Assembly (NCBI GenBank): GCA_052390115.1
Contig: JBQTHE010000002.1
Coordinates: 3,540 to 67,539 of the forward strand
Origin: GCA-003244245 sp052390115
GTDB taxonomy: Bacteria; Actinomycetota; Actinomycetes; Mycobacteriales; Pseudonocardiaceae
Length of the DNA: 64,000 nt
Direction of reading: 5' to 3'
Shown here: positions 40,976-50,100 of the stretch, one piece after another
Layout of the letters: each line of letters opens with the position of its first letter
Position numbering within the stretch: position 1 is the stretch's first letter
Position numbers and translations under genes: made by a program
The notes under the pieces: model-generated
Seen by the model: the letters and a program-made list of their open reading frames with translations, nothing else
Told to the model about the DNA's origin: nothing
Databases searched by the model: none

Positions 40976-41155
40976 ATGCTCGCCATTGTCGCCGCCGTTC
41001 TCTTCGCTATCGGCCTGGTGCTTGACCTGGCCGGACTCGCGCTCGGACCGCTGGACGTGTTCACGTTCATCACGGCCGGGCTGCTGTGCCTCGCGCTGCA
41101 GCTCGCCGGGGTCGGGGCCGGCTCGACGAGGAGCTGGCGGCGCAGCCGCTTCTGA
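40976..41155 (+). CDS. Small membrane protein (59 aa)
   Basis: A short frame with TAGGAGAA upstream starts MLAIVAAVLFAIGLVLDLAG and has two hydrophobic helices (residues 1-20 and 27-47) followed by a basic tail ending RSWRRSRF. The shape is that of tiny stress-associated membrane proteins common in actinobacteria. It follows the helical-bundle gene by 61 bp and may be cotranscribed. Confidence 0.65.
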   Translation: MLAIVAAVLFAIGLVLDLAGLALGPLDVFTFITAGLLCLALQLAGVGAGSTRSWRRSRF

Positions 41156-41259
41156 GAGCCGGCACCCGGCTGAAAACCGGTACCTGGCCGCCAGCCCTAG
41201 CACAGCAGGTCGGGCGGTGCCCACCCGGTGTGGACATCGCCCGACCTAGCCAGCGCTGA

Positions 41260-41445
41260 TTACTTGTCGAAGACGTCTTTCCCCGCGTCCTTGACCTTCT
41301 CGCCGGCCTGCTTGAGATCGCCCTTGCCCTGCTCGAGCTTGCCCTCGACCTCCAGCTGCTCATTTCCGGTGGCCTTACCGGCGGCCTCCTTGGCCTTGCC
41401 CTTCAGTACTTCCGTAGTGTTTTTGATCTTGTCTTGCAGACCCAT
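41260..41445 (-). CDS. CsbD-family stress protein
   Basis: The 61-aa product begins MGLQDKIKNTTEVLKGKAKE and has the family's charged, repeated Lys/Glu/Gly pattern (GKLEQGKGDLKQAGEKVKDA). CsbD is a general stress protein controlled by sigma-B in Bacillus; its mechanism is unknown. Here a GTTT-N16-GGGTAT promoter lies at 41506-41481, matching control by a SigF/sigma-B-like factor such as that encoded at 43561. Confidence 0.9.
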   Translation of the reverse strand: MGLQDKIKNTTEVLKGKAKEAAGKATGNEQLEVEGKLEQGKGDLKQAGEKVKDAGKDVFDK

Positions 41446-41480
41446 CAGAAGCTCCCTTCGTGAGACAGCCGTATCCAGAG

Positions 41481-41506
41481 ATACCCCCCTGTGGTGATCA
41501 CTAAAC
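41481..41506 (-). promoter_or_regulatory. SigF/sigma-B-type promoter of csbD
   Basis: On the minus strand GTTT (41506-41503), a 16-nt spacer and GGGTAT (41486-41481) match the GTTT-N14-16-GGGTAT consensus of the sigma-B/SigF group exactly. The -10 lies about 36 bp upstream of the csbD ATG. Confidence 0.75.
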
Positions 41507-41515
41507 AATGGCAAC

Positions 41516-43045
41516 TCAACGCAGCCAGCGTCGCCGCTTAGGAGCCATGAGCCGGCGCCAGGCTGCGGGTAGTGCGTCGTCGGTGCGGTGGATCGCGGCG
41601 TTCTGCTGACCGTGCAGCAGCCCGAAAGTGTAACCGTTCTCGCCGTCCAGGTGGGCCTGCATGCCGATCTCTCGCAACACCGGGCGAGCAACGACAGCGT
41701 CGTTGTGCTCGCCGAGCAGCTGTTGAACGGCCTTCACGCGCTTGCGGAAGCGGCGAGCCGGTTTGCCGAGCACCGGCTGCGCCACTTCGGTGGCGTAACG
41801 CAGGCGCTTGGCTGCCTTGCGCACCTCGTGCAGAGCGGTATCCCGGGCAGAGCCGGCGGATCGCCGGTCGGCGCGGCGCATCCGGCGGGTGACCTTGCTG
41901 TCGATGCGCCCGATCAGCCGCGGCAGTTCACGGCGGGCCGGGCGGCGGCCCCGGCGGGACAGGGGTGGCTCGGTGAGCAGCGCGTCGATGTCGTCGAGCA
42001 AGCCGAAGTAGCGTGGGCTGTCCAGCGCAGCCCGCACCTCGTCGGCCGCATCGGCTTCGCGCCGGGCGAAGTAGCGGGTGAACCGCTGCTCGACCGGGCC
42101 TGCGACCTCCTCGGCGGGCAGCGCCGCAGTGGCCTCGTCGAACCGTTCCCGCAGCACCTCCAGGTCACGTGCCGGCCCTAGCACGTCGGCGAGCCATTTG
42201 AGCTCCGCGATGAGCCGGCGGGCCCGGTCCCGCTCGATGACCTTGCCAAACACCTGCAGCGCACTGCGCATCCGCCGGGTCGCTACCCGCATCCGGTGCA
42301 CGGCGTCCGGGACCTGCTGCCGCACCAGCGGGTCATAGTGGGTGATCTCCTCGGCTTGGCCACCGAGGTAGGCCAGCACGGCGCGTGCGGCCGAGGACTT
42401 GGCATCCGGCACCGGCCACGGCCGCCGGACGGGCAACCGGTCCCCCATCAGCCGGGCGAGCTTGGAGGCCGAGCCCGAACGGCGTATCCCGGCCTTACCC
42501 AGCCGTCGCTCGACCCGGTCAAGCAGCTTGGGATTGCCGTGCCCGACGAGTTCCACCTCGATTTCCCGCCAGGTCTTCGCGGTGGTCTCCGAGCCCATGG
42601 TGTGCGCTGTGACGTGGTCGTCGACCACCTCCGCCACCGGCTCACCGGCGCGGTCGGACAGCTTCCAGCGGCGGCGTCTGGTCGTCACCAGGGCGACCGG
42701 CCGCAGCTTGGCGCCGCGGGCATAAGCCCGGGTCAGCACGGTGAGCTCCGCCGGCGCTGCGCTGTTGGTCTTCGAGCGGCCCAGGGGCACCTGCAGCTCG
42801 TCGCGGCTGTCGACGCCGTGCGGCAGCTTCAGGTGCCAACCTGCATCGTCACCACCGCTGCGCCGCCGCAACGTGATACCCGCCCGCGCCAGCCGCAGGT
42901 CACGGGTGTCGTAGTACACCGCCTCAAGAACCTGCTCCTCTGGTCCCGTCTGGTCGCCAACGCCGGACATCCCACTCAAAACCGGCAACGGGTCACGCTC
43001 AGCCGCATCAAATTTACGCTCAGTCTCACGCACAGCCGTCAACAT
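41516..43045 (-). CDS. CYTH-CHAD domain protein
   Basis: The 509-aa product has an N-terminal CYTH domain (residues 1-200: VRETERKFDA contains the ExExK-like start, ITLRRRSGGDDAGWHLKLP is the substrate tunnel) and a C-terminal CHAD domain (VHRMRVATRRMRSALQVFGK, ARDLEVLRERF, LHEVRKAAKRLRYATEV) with conserved His and basic residues. CYTH enzymes act on polyphosphorylated substrates and CHAD binds polyphosphate. ATG 43045 is preceded by a palindrome TTGGGGTACCCCAA (43051-43064). Confidence 0.92.
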   Translation of the reverse strand: MLTAVRETERKFDAAERDPLPVLSGMSGVGDQTGPEEQVLEAVYYDTRDLRLARAGITLRRRSGGDDAGWHLKLPHGVDSRDELQVPLGRSKTNSAAPAELTVLTRAYARGAKLRPVALVTTRRRRWKLSDRAGEPVAEVVDDHVTAHTMGSETTAKTWREIEVELVGHGNPKLLDRVERRLGKAGIRRSGSASKLARLMGDRLPVRRPWPVPDAKSSAARAVLAYLGGQAEEITHYDPLVRQQVPDAVHRMRVATRRMRSALQVFGKVIERDRARRLIAELKWLADVLGPARDLEVLRERFDEATAALPAEEVAGPVEQRFTRYFARREADAADEVRAALDSPRYFGLLDDIDALLTEPPLSRRGRRPARRELPRLIGRIDSKVTRRMRRADRRSAGSARDTALHEVRKAAKRLRYATEVAQPVLGKPARRFRKRVKAVQQLLGEHNDAVVARPVLREIGMQAHLDGENGYTFGLLHGQQNAAIHRTDDALPAAWRRLMAPKRRRWLR

Positions 43046-43096
43046 GCCTGTTGGGGTACCCCAATCAACCCTCCCCCTAACATCACGGCGACGTAC

Positions 43097-43160
43097 CGCA
43101 TTCAGCGGGCTCGGCGGGGTGATCACCGCACTGAAAACCCCGCTGAGCCCGCTGAATGCG
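43097..43160. terminator. Long hairpin with 24-bp arms
   Basis: GCATTCAGCGGGCTCGGC and the continuing GGGGT pair with ACCCCGCTGAGCCCGCTGAATGC with a single G-T position, around a 16-nt loop (43121-43136). It follows the end of the DUF2267 gene (stop 43185 on the minus strand) and precedes the CHAD gene, fitting a terminator. It is unusually long and perfect for a simple terminator. Confidence 0.65.
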
Positions 43161-43184
43161 AGATGGGGCAGGGAGGGGACCTGG

Positions 43185-43484
43185 TTAGTGTGGGAGCGGG
43201 GTGTCGTCGGTGCTGGTGTCGTCGCCGGGCCAGCTGCCCTCGCCTTGCTCCACCCCTCTGCTCAACCGGCCTGCCTGCGCCGCTGTGACGCGCGATCGCG
43301 CTCTGCGACCCCACAGCTGCTCACCGAGCCGCTCGGGCAAAGCGGCCGCGACCGCGCCGGCCACACTGTCTGGCAGTTGCTCTCCCAGGATCGCCAGCGT
43401 CGCGCGGGTGACGCGTTCGGCGTCGGCGCGAGTACCCAGCCCAGCCCTGGTTTGCACTTCTGTGATGAACTCCTCGTCGCGCAC
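43185..43484 (-). CDS. DUF2267-like protein
   Basis: The 99-aa product (GTG 43484, GGGAGG 6 nt upstream) begins VRDEEFITEVQTRAGLGTRA and contains AERVTRATLAILGEQLPDSV, the conserved start of DUF2267, a small helical family often found with stress genes. The C-terminal part is short and acidic; members often have two such domains, here only one. A SigF-type promoter precedes it (43545-43521). Confidence 0.78.
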   Translation of the reverse strand: MRDEEFITEVQTRAGLGTRADAERVTRATLAILGEQLPDSVAGAVAAALPERLGEQLWGRRARSRVTAAQAGRLSRGVEQGEGSWPGDDTSTDDTPLPH

Positions 43485-43520
43485 CTGATCCTCCCTGCTG
43501 AGCTCGACTGTGCACAGTGG

Positions 43521-43545
43521 GTACCCGGTGTCGGGTCGGGGAAAC
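43521..43545 (-). promoter_or_regulatory. SigF/sigma-B-type promoter of the DUF2267 gene
   Basis: On the minus strand GTTT (43545-43542), a 15-nt spacer and GGGTAC (43526-43521) match the SigF consensus in all but the last base. It lies 37 bp upstream of the GTG start and 15 bp downstream of the sigma factor stop, so the gene can be read separately from the sigma operon. Confidence 0.7.
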
Positions 43546-43560
43546 GGAACCGACGGGCAG

Positions 43561-44352
43561 TCAGTCCGTGGCCGACATGCGTTCCCGCAGGTGCTCCAGG
43601 GTCTGGCGGAGCACCCGCGAGACATGCATCTGCGAGATGCCGACCTGATCGGCGATCTGAGTCTGGGTCATCTGGCGGAAGAACCGCAGGGCGAGGATCG
43701 TCCGTTCACGGGGTGCGAGCTCGGCCAGTAGCGGGCGCAGCGCCTCGCGGTCATCAATGAGCGTCAGGTCGCCATCCAGGCCGCCGATCACGTCGCCGAG
43801 GGTCGCAGTGCCCTCCCCGGAGCCGAGCATCTCGTCCAGAGACGAACTTCGGTAGGAATCGCCGGCCCGCAGCCCCTCGATCACCTCCGCGGTGGACACT
43901 CCCAGCCGGACGGCGATCTCGCTGGGCCGGGGAGCCCTACCGAGCTGTTGGGACAGCTCGGCCAACGTGCCCCGGATGGCGATGTGCAGATCCTTCAGCC
44001 GCCGCGGCACCCGTGTCGACCAGCCGTGGTCGCGAAAGTACCGGCGCACCTCTCCGGTGATCGTGGGTACCGCAAAGGAGAAGAAGTCGCAGCCGCGGTC
44101 CGGCTCGAACCGGTCCACCGCGTTGATCAGTCCCACGGTGGCGACCTGAACCAGGTCATCCAGCGGTTCGCCGCGGCCGGTAAACCGGCGTGCGATATGT
44201 TCGGCCATCGGACGATAGCCGCTGATCAGCTGCTCGCGCAGCTGCTGCCGGGCCGGGTCGTCGGGCGCCAGCTCGGCATAGCGCCGCTGCAGCGGGACCA
44301 GGTGCGCGTATTCGCCGTCGCGGGTGGCCGCCGGCGACCCGGACGAGGTCAC
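43561..44352 (-). CDS. RNA polymerase sigma factor, SigB/SigF/SigG type
   Basis: The 263-aa product has region 2 (EPLDDLVQVATVGLINAVDR, FFSFAVPTITGEVRRYFRDH), region 3 (AELSQQLGRAPRPSEIAVRL) and region 4 (TILALRFFRQMTQTQIADQV then GISQMHVSRVLRQTL). This matches the sigma-B/SigF general-stress and differentiation sigma family. It follows an RsbW-like gene with ATGA overlap, the standard gene order for anti-sigma and sigma pairs. It probably recognises the GTTT/GGGTAT promoters found at csbD and DUF2267. Confidence 0.93.
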   Translation of the reverse strand: MTSSGSPAATRDGEYAHLVPLQRRYAELAPDDPARQQLREQLISGYRPMAEHIARRFTGRGEPLDDLVQVATVGLINAVDRFEPDRGCDFFSFAVPTITGEVRRYFRDHGWSTRVPRRLKDLHIAIRGTLAELSQQLGRAPRPSEIAVRLGVSTAEVIEGLRAGDSYRSSSLDEMLGSGEGTATLGDVIGGLDGDLTLIDDREALRPLLAELAPRERTILALRFFRQMTQTQIADQVGISQMHVSRVLRQTLEHLRERMSATD

Positions 44353-44822
44353 GTCGGTGGGGCGGTGACGACGCCTTTAACCAGGGTGATACACACCCTG
44401 CCACTCTGCCCTTGAGCACCGGGCAGGAACTGGGTACTGACCTCGTCGGCGAGGGACTCCAGTACTCGCCAACCGAATGATCTCGTCGGCAGCGGATCGG
44501 CCGAGCCGTCCGCGTCGACCTCCGCAGCCAGCTCGATCCGCTCGGCCCGAAGGGTGAACCGGCAGCTCAACGTCGCGTTCAGGGCGGCGATCCGGACCAG
44601 CATGGCGCACACATCATCGACCGCCATCCGCAGGTCGTCGATCGAGTCGAGGTCGAAATCCGCGCGCGCGGCGAGATCGGCCGCAACGGTGCGGATCGTG
44701 GGGATGGCGAGGGCACCGGCCGTGGTCTGCAGCTCGATTGCCAACACATGTTCCCCCCCGGAAGGGGTCGGCGACGCTGCACGGTCGTCGGGGGTCGAAC
44801 GATCGCTGTTCACGTACATCAC
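44349..44822 (-). CDS. RsbW-like anti-sigma factor (GHKL ATPase)
   Basis: The 157-aa product has the GHKL/RsbW layout: ARADFDLDSIDDLRMAVDDV corresponds to the N-box helix, where Asn is replaced by Asp/Val (MAVDDVCAML), and FGWRVLESLADEVST to the G-box end. Such proteins bind and hold the sigma factor encoded next door and can phosphorylate STAS antagonists. The loss of the usual Asn makes kinase activity uncertain. Coupled to the sigma gene by ATGA overlap. Confidence 0.85.
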   Translation of the reverse strand: MMYVNSDRSTPDDRAASPTPSGGEHVLAIELQTTAGALAIPTIRTVAADLAARADFDLDSIDDLRMAVDDVCAMLVRIAALNATLSCRFTLRAERIELAAEVDADGSADPLPTRSFGWRVLESLADEVSTQFLPGAQGQSGRVCITLVKGVVTAPPT

Positions 44823-44840
44823 CGTGATCTTGATGCCACG

Positions 44841-44906
44841 TCAGTGACGGTGACTCAAGCGGCGGCGATCCCGGTCTATCAGGTCGTGAAATCTTCCACT
44901 TGCCAT
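44841..44906 (-). CDS. Possible 21-aa leader peptide ahead of rsbW
   Basis: A short frame with a perfect GAGGAG 6 nt before ATG 44906 encodes MASGRFHDLIDRDRRRLSHR plus a final H, then TGA at 44841-44843. It ends 18 bp before the anti-sigma start, so its translation could couple to or regulate the operon. The strong ribosome-binding site is the main evidence; length and composition (Arg/His-rich) alone would not support it. Confidence 0.4.
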   Translation of the reverse strand: MASGRFHDLIDRDRRRLSHRH

Positions 44907-45116
44907 CGTCGTCTCCTCAGTGATCGGTATCGCCAGTGTCGAGTACGGCTGTGTTTCCCGATGCCGGCAAGATCCAAACTCGGCCAATTCCAGCTCGGCG
45001 GGAAGTGCGGGAGTGCAGAAGGAAGGCGGGTGCACCGGGAAGAACTCACGGCGCACCCGCCCTGGGAGGTGGTCCGCACAACCACTTCCCAGGCGACGGG
45101 GCCGGTAAACCACCCG

Positions 45117-45485
45117 TTAGAGTGAGTCTTGGAGAGCGTCCGGCACGTTGTCGGCGAAGGTGAAGTGCTCTTTGAGCTCGGTGGCCTCCAGTGCCCGGTT
45201 GGCGATCCGGGAGTTGCACACCAACCGCAGGTCGCGATCGTCCCGGGTAGCGAGTTCGTTCGCCTCGAACAGCGCGGACAGCCCAGCAGATCCCAGGAAC
45301 CGCACCCCATCGAGGTCCACCACCACGACCCGCGCAGCGGCCAGCTGTTCGGACAGGAAGCTGACCAGTTCCGCCGCCGTCAGCGCGTCGACCTCGCCCA
45401 CTACCGTGACGACGCGCGCGTCCGGCCCGTGCTGGGCCACCTGAAGACCCATGATGTCGGCGAAGTCGCTGCTCACACCCCGCAC
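45117..45485 (-). CDS. STAS-domain anti-sigma factor antagonist
   Basis: The 122-aa product is a STAS domain: VVTVVGEVDALTAAELVSFL, VVVVDLDGVRFLGSAGLSAL with the phosphorylatable Ser in LGSAGLS, and LRLVCNSRIANRALEAT. Antagonists of this type bind the anti-sigma factor when unphosphorylated and release the sigma factor. GTG 45485 is the longest start; GTG 45476 or ATG 45452 are alternatives. Confidence 0.9.
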   Translation of the reverse strand: MRGVSSDFADIMGLQVAQHGPDARVVTVVGEVDALTAAELVSFLSEQLAAARVVVVDLDGVRFLGSAGLSALFEANELATRDDRDLRLVCNSRIANRALEATELKEHFTFADNVPDALQDSL

Positions 45486-45536
45486 GATATCCGGCAGATC
45501 ACGGCGGGCGCTACGCGGCCAGGTCAGCGACGGTGC

Positions 45537-47042
45537 CTACCCGGTGTCGCGGGCGACAGCCCGGACGGCCAGCACCGCCAGATCGTCCCCGTCATTGCGA
45601 CCCAGCCAGTCGGTGACGGTGTCCTTGACGCGGGTTGCCACCGCCTGCGCGGTCATCCCCGCGCAGCCACTCAGGCAGGCAGCCAGCCGGGCCGAACCGA
45701 ACTGCTCTTCATTCTCTCCGGTGCGGCGGCCGGCCTCGGTAGCGCCGTCGCTGTACAGCAGGCACGTCTCGCCCGGTTTCAGCGTGATCGTGGTACGGCC
45801 GAAACGGGCGTCGGGCAGGATGCCCAGGACTGTTCCGGGCACCCCGACCTCCTCGACGTGGCCGCCGCCCCGCAACACCATCGGCGCGGGATGGCCGCCG
45901 GCGGCGAGCGTCAGCGTCAGCCCCGCCGGGGCAGGCCGCAGCGTGCCGAGCACCAGCGTGGTGAAAACGGTCCGCCCGGCGGTCAGCAGCGCCCGGTTGA
46001 GCAGGTGGAGCAACCGGGCCGGCTCCCGCTCGACCACCATCAACGCGGCCAGCGAGTGCTGCACCCGGCTACTTTCCGCCAGCGCCTCGGCGCCCTTGCC
46101 GCACACGTCGCCGAGGGCGAACAGGGTGTTCCCGTCAGGGGTTGGGCGGATCAGGTAAAAGTCGCCGCCCACGGCCAGCTCACCTGCGGCAGGGCGGTGC
46201 GCCACACCCAGTTGCACCCCGGGAAGTTCCGGCAACGCGTCGGGCCGCGGTGGTAGCAGTGGGGCCTGCAGCTGGTTCAGAGCGGTGGCGCGGTCCCGCC
46301 GCTGCCGCCCGGCCTCGAGCACCGGGCCGGCCAGCGCCGCCAGTGGGGCGAGCAGGTCGGCCGCGGCCGGCCGGACCACCACCAGCAGCCCCTCGGTCCG
46401 TTGCGGCCCCCGCAGCGGCGTCGCCACGACCGGCTGCCGCTCGATGACGTCGGGTCCGAGCGCCGGAGTCAACGCGGCCAGCTCGCCGGCCGGCACCGTG
46501 GCGGTGCCCCCGGTGGCTCCACGCAGCGCGCTGGCCAGGACGGGGGCCGTGCGAGGGGCGGGCGCCCGGGCGATGCCGCTGGCCGGTCGGGCCTCACCGT
46601 GGCTGAATCGCCACCACGACACCCTGGCCCGCGGCGCCGGCAGCAGCACAGCGGCTCGCTCGCCCAGCACCGGGACGGCCATCCGGACCAAGGCTGCGGC
46701 CGCCTTGTCGTGGCCCACCCCCGCCGCCAGCTCGCGGCCGGCGGTCAGCATGAAGTCGTGGCGGTCGGTGAGCTCCCTGACAACCCAGGCTTGCCAGCCA
46801 TCGGTGAGCCGGCGCAGCCGTCCGGATACCCGCTGCCCGCCGGGCTCGGCGACGAAGGACTCTCCGCTTTGGTGGAACTCATCGCCGACACTCAGGTCAG
46901 GGAACAACGCCCGAGCCGCGAGGTTGAGCAGCTGGATCCGGCCAGACGCATCTTGCACGATTACGGCCTGGTCCATGCCGTCGAGCAGCAGCGGCAACCC
47001 AGGCACCAGCAGATCGGCAACGGGGTTCACGTCAGATGCCAC
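45537..47042 (-). CDS. SpoIIE/RsbU-type PP2C phosphatase with PAS and GAF-like sensors
   Basis: The 501-aa product has an N-terminal PAS-like domain (residues 15-75: AVIVQDASGRIQLLNLAARA), a GAF-like middle region (about 95-250) and a C-terminal PP2C SpoIIE domain: AVGGDFYLIRPTPDGNTLFA, LGDVCGKGAEALAESSRVQH, LYSDGATEAG and GDDLAVLAVR give the metal-binding Asp residues. It should dephosphorylate the STAS protein encoded just downstream and so turn on the sigma factor in response to a bound signal. Confidence 0.92.
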   Translation of the reverse strand: MASDVNPVADLLVPGLPLLLDGMDQAVIVQDASGRIQLLNLAARALFPDLSVGDEFHQSGESFVAEPGGQRVSGRLRRLTDGWQAWVVRELTDRHDFMLTAGRELAAGVGHDKAAAALVRMAVPVLGERAAVLLPAPRARVSWWRFSHGEARPASGIARAPAPRTAPVLASALRGATGGTATVPAGELAALTPALGPDVIERQPVVATPLRGPQRTEGLLVVVRPAAADLLAPLAALAGPVLEAGRQRRDRATALNQLQAPLLPPRPDALPELPGVQLGVAHRPAAGELAVGGDFYLIRPTPDGNTLFALGDVCGKGAEALAESSRVQHSLAALMVVEREPARLLHLLNRALLTAGRTVFTTLVLGTLRPAPAGLTLTLAAGGHPAPMVLRGGGHVEEVGVPGTVLGILPDARFGRTTITLKPGETCLLYSDGATEAGRRTGENEEQFGSARLAACLSGCAGMTAQAVATRVKDTVTDWLGRNDGDDLAVLAVRAVARDTG

Positions 47043-47178
47043 TGCATCTCCTCACCCGATTCCGAACGCGTCGCGACCGAGGGTATCCCCAAGGCAGGTG
47101 TGCTCCGGGTCGAATCCGGCGGCCGATCGTGGCACTCTGCGAGCTTTAAGGCACCGTTGATGTTCTGGGAGGCTCATC

Positions 47179-50100
47179 GTGAGCGCGCAGCCCGTGTCGG
47201 CCCCGGGATCGTTTCCGGAGCGGGTGGATCTGGTCGATTCCGCCGCCCTGGAACGGCTCCTGCTGGCCTTGGAGGAGCTTCGCGACGGCAACTTCCGACG
47301 CCGGTTGGTGGTCACCGACACCAGCCTCACCGGGCGGATCGCGACAGTGATCAACCAGATCGCCGAGCGCAACCAATCGTTGGTCGGCGAGCTGGTCCGG
47401 GTGCGTGCGGCGGTCGGCCAAGAGGGTCGGACCGAGGAGCGACTCGCTGACGATGGCAGCGGTGGATGGTCGATAGCTGCGGCGGCGACCAACGGCCTGA
47501 TCGAGGATCTGACCCGGCCGACCACCGAGCTGGCTCGGGTACTGACCGCGGTATCCGAGGGTGACCTGTCGTCTCGAGTGTCCGACCAGTTGCTGCGGGG
47601 CGACTTCGCCCGGTTGGGTCATAGCGTCAACCGGCTGCTCGACCAGTTGTCGCTGTTCGCCGCTGAGGTGACCAGGGTGGCCCGCGAGGTCGGCACCGAA
47701 GGCCGGTTGGGTGGTCAGGCGCAGGTCCCCGGGGTGGCCGGGACCTGGCGGGACCTGACCGACTCGGTCAACGTGATGGCCGGCAACCTCACCGGGCAGG
47801 TCCGCGACATCGCCGAGGTGGCCACCGCGGTGGCCCGGGGCGACCTCAGCCGCAAGATCACCGTCGAGGTGTCGGGTGAGCTCTTGGAGCTCAAGAACAC
47901 CCTCAACACCATGGTCGACCAGCTCTCGGCGTTTGCCGCCGAGGTGACCAGGGTGGCCCGCGAGGTCGGCAGCGAGGGCAGGCTGGGCGGTCAGGCGGAG
48001 GTGCCCGGCGTGGCCGGGACGTGGCGAGACCTGACCGATTCGGTCAACGTGATGGCCGGCAATCTCACCGGTCAGGTGCGCAGCATCGCCCAAGTGGCCA
48101 CCGCGGTGGCTCGGGGCGATCTCAGCCGCAAGATCACCGTGGACGCCCGCGGCGAGATCCTGGAACTCAAGAACACCCTCAACACCATGGTCGACCAGCT
48201 CTCCGCCTTCGCCGACGAGGTAACCCGGGTGGCGCACGAGGTGGGCAGTGAGGGCAAGCTCGGCGGCCAGGCCCAGGTCCGCGGAGTGGCCGGCACCTGG
48301 AAAGCGCTCACCGACAACGTCAACGGCATGGCGGAGAACCTGACCAGCCAGGTGCGCAGTATCGCCACAGTGGCTGCCGCGGTGGCCGGCGGCGACCTGT
48401 CCAAGAAGATCACCGTGGAGGCGCGTGGCGAGGTCGCCGCGCTGGCCGAGACGATCAACCGGATGGTCGACACCTTGGGTGCGTTCGCCGACGAGGTGAC
48501 CCGGGTGGCCCGCGAGGTCGGCACCGAGGGAACGCTCGGCGGCCAGGCCCGGGTACCTAATGTTGCCGGCACCTGGAAGGGCCTCACCGACAACGTCAAC
48601 GGCATGGCGGAGAACCTGACCAACCAGGTGCGCAACATCGCCGAGGTGACCACCGCGGTGGCCAGCGGCGACCTGTCCAAGAAGATCGATGTGGAAGCCC
48701 GCGGTGAGATCCTGGAGCTCAAGACCACGATCAACACCATGGTGGACCGGCTGTCCGCATTCGCCCGCGAGGTGACCCGGGTGGCCCGCGAGGTGGGCAC
48801 CGAGGGCCAGCTCGGCGGGCAGGCCGAGGTGATCGGCGTGTCCGGCACGTGGCAGCAGCTGACCGAGAACGTCAACGTCCTGGCCGGCAACCTCACCACC
48901 CAGGTGCGGGCGATCGCCGCGGTGGCCACTGCGGTGACCGCAGGCGACCTGACCCGCCAGATCACCGTCGACGCCTCCGGCGAGGTCGCCGAGCTCAAGG
49001 ACAACATCAACCGGATGATTGCCACTCTGAAGGAGACCATCCGAGCCAACCAGGAACAGGACTGGCTTAAGACCAACCTCGCGCGGCTGTCCGATCTCAT
49101 GCAGGGTCACCGCGATCTGGTCACTGTCGCTTCGGTGGTGATGAGCGAGCTGGCCCCCCTGGTGTCAGCGCAGCAAGGGGCCTTCTTCCTGGTCCGCGGT
49201 GAGGACGACGGACCACCGATGGTGGAGTTCACGGCGGGTTATGGCATCCCGCGCGACGTGGCGGTCCGCCGCTTCGCCCTCGGTGAGTCACTGGTCGGGC
49301 AGGCGGCGCTGGACAAGCGGACGATCCTGGTCGCCGAGGCGCCACCGGACTACGCGACGATCAGTTCCGGCCTCGGCTCGGCTGCCCCGGCCAACCTGAT
49401 CGTGCTGCCGTTGCTGTTCGAGGACCAGGCCTTGGGCGTGATCGAGCTGGCCTCGGTCAACGAGTTCACGACGGTGCACCGGGACCTGCTCGAGCAGCTT
49501 CGCGAGACGATCGGCGTCAACGTCAACACCATCCTGGCCAACTCCCGTACCGAGGCGCTGCTGAGCGAGTCGCAGCGACTGACCAAGGAGCTGACCGCAG
49601 GTTCGGAGCGGCTGCAGGCCCAGCAGCACGAGCTGCAGAGCTCCAACTCCGAGCTGGCCGAGAAAGCCGCCCTGCTGGCGGCCCAGAACCGCGACATCGA
49701 GATCAAGAACGCCGAGATCGAGCTCGCCCGTCAGGAACTCGAGGAACGGGCCGCCGAGCTGGCTGCCGCGTCGCGCTACAAGTCAGACTTCATGGCGAAC
49801 ATGTCTCACGAGCTGCGCACCCCGCTCAATAGTGCGCTGGTACTGGCCAAGCTGCTGACCGACAATCTGGACGGCAACCTGTCCACCAAGCAGGTGGAAT
49901 TCGCCAGGACCATCTACTCGGCCGGTAGCGACCTCTTGCAGTTGATCAACGACATCCTCGACCTCGCCAAGGTCGAAGCCGGGCGGATGGAACCGTCGCT
50001 GTCCGAGGTCGCGATGACGGCCGTGGTGACCTACGCCAAGACGTTGTGCGAGCCGCTGGCCGCCGAGAAGGCACTGCACTTCGCCGTGGAGCTCGATCCG

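Noticed and set aside
44954..44979. GTTT-N16-GGGAAA as a possible SigF promoter upstream of the 21-codon frame
   Set aside because: The -10 part GGGAAA departs from GGGTAT at the key T position, so it was left out of the feature list.
47640..49015. Possible CRISPR or satellite array
   Set aside because: The period of 276 bp and continuous open frame show protein-coding HAMP modules, not spacers.
47146..49110. A 654-codon minus-strand frame with repeated HLGDVAHL-type segments
   Set aside because: It is the antisense image of the HAMP repeats of the hybrid kinase. The repeated pattern results from the 276-bp DNA repeats.
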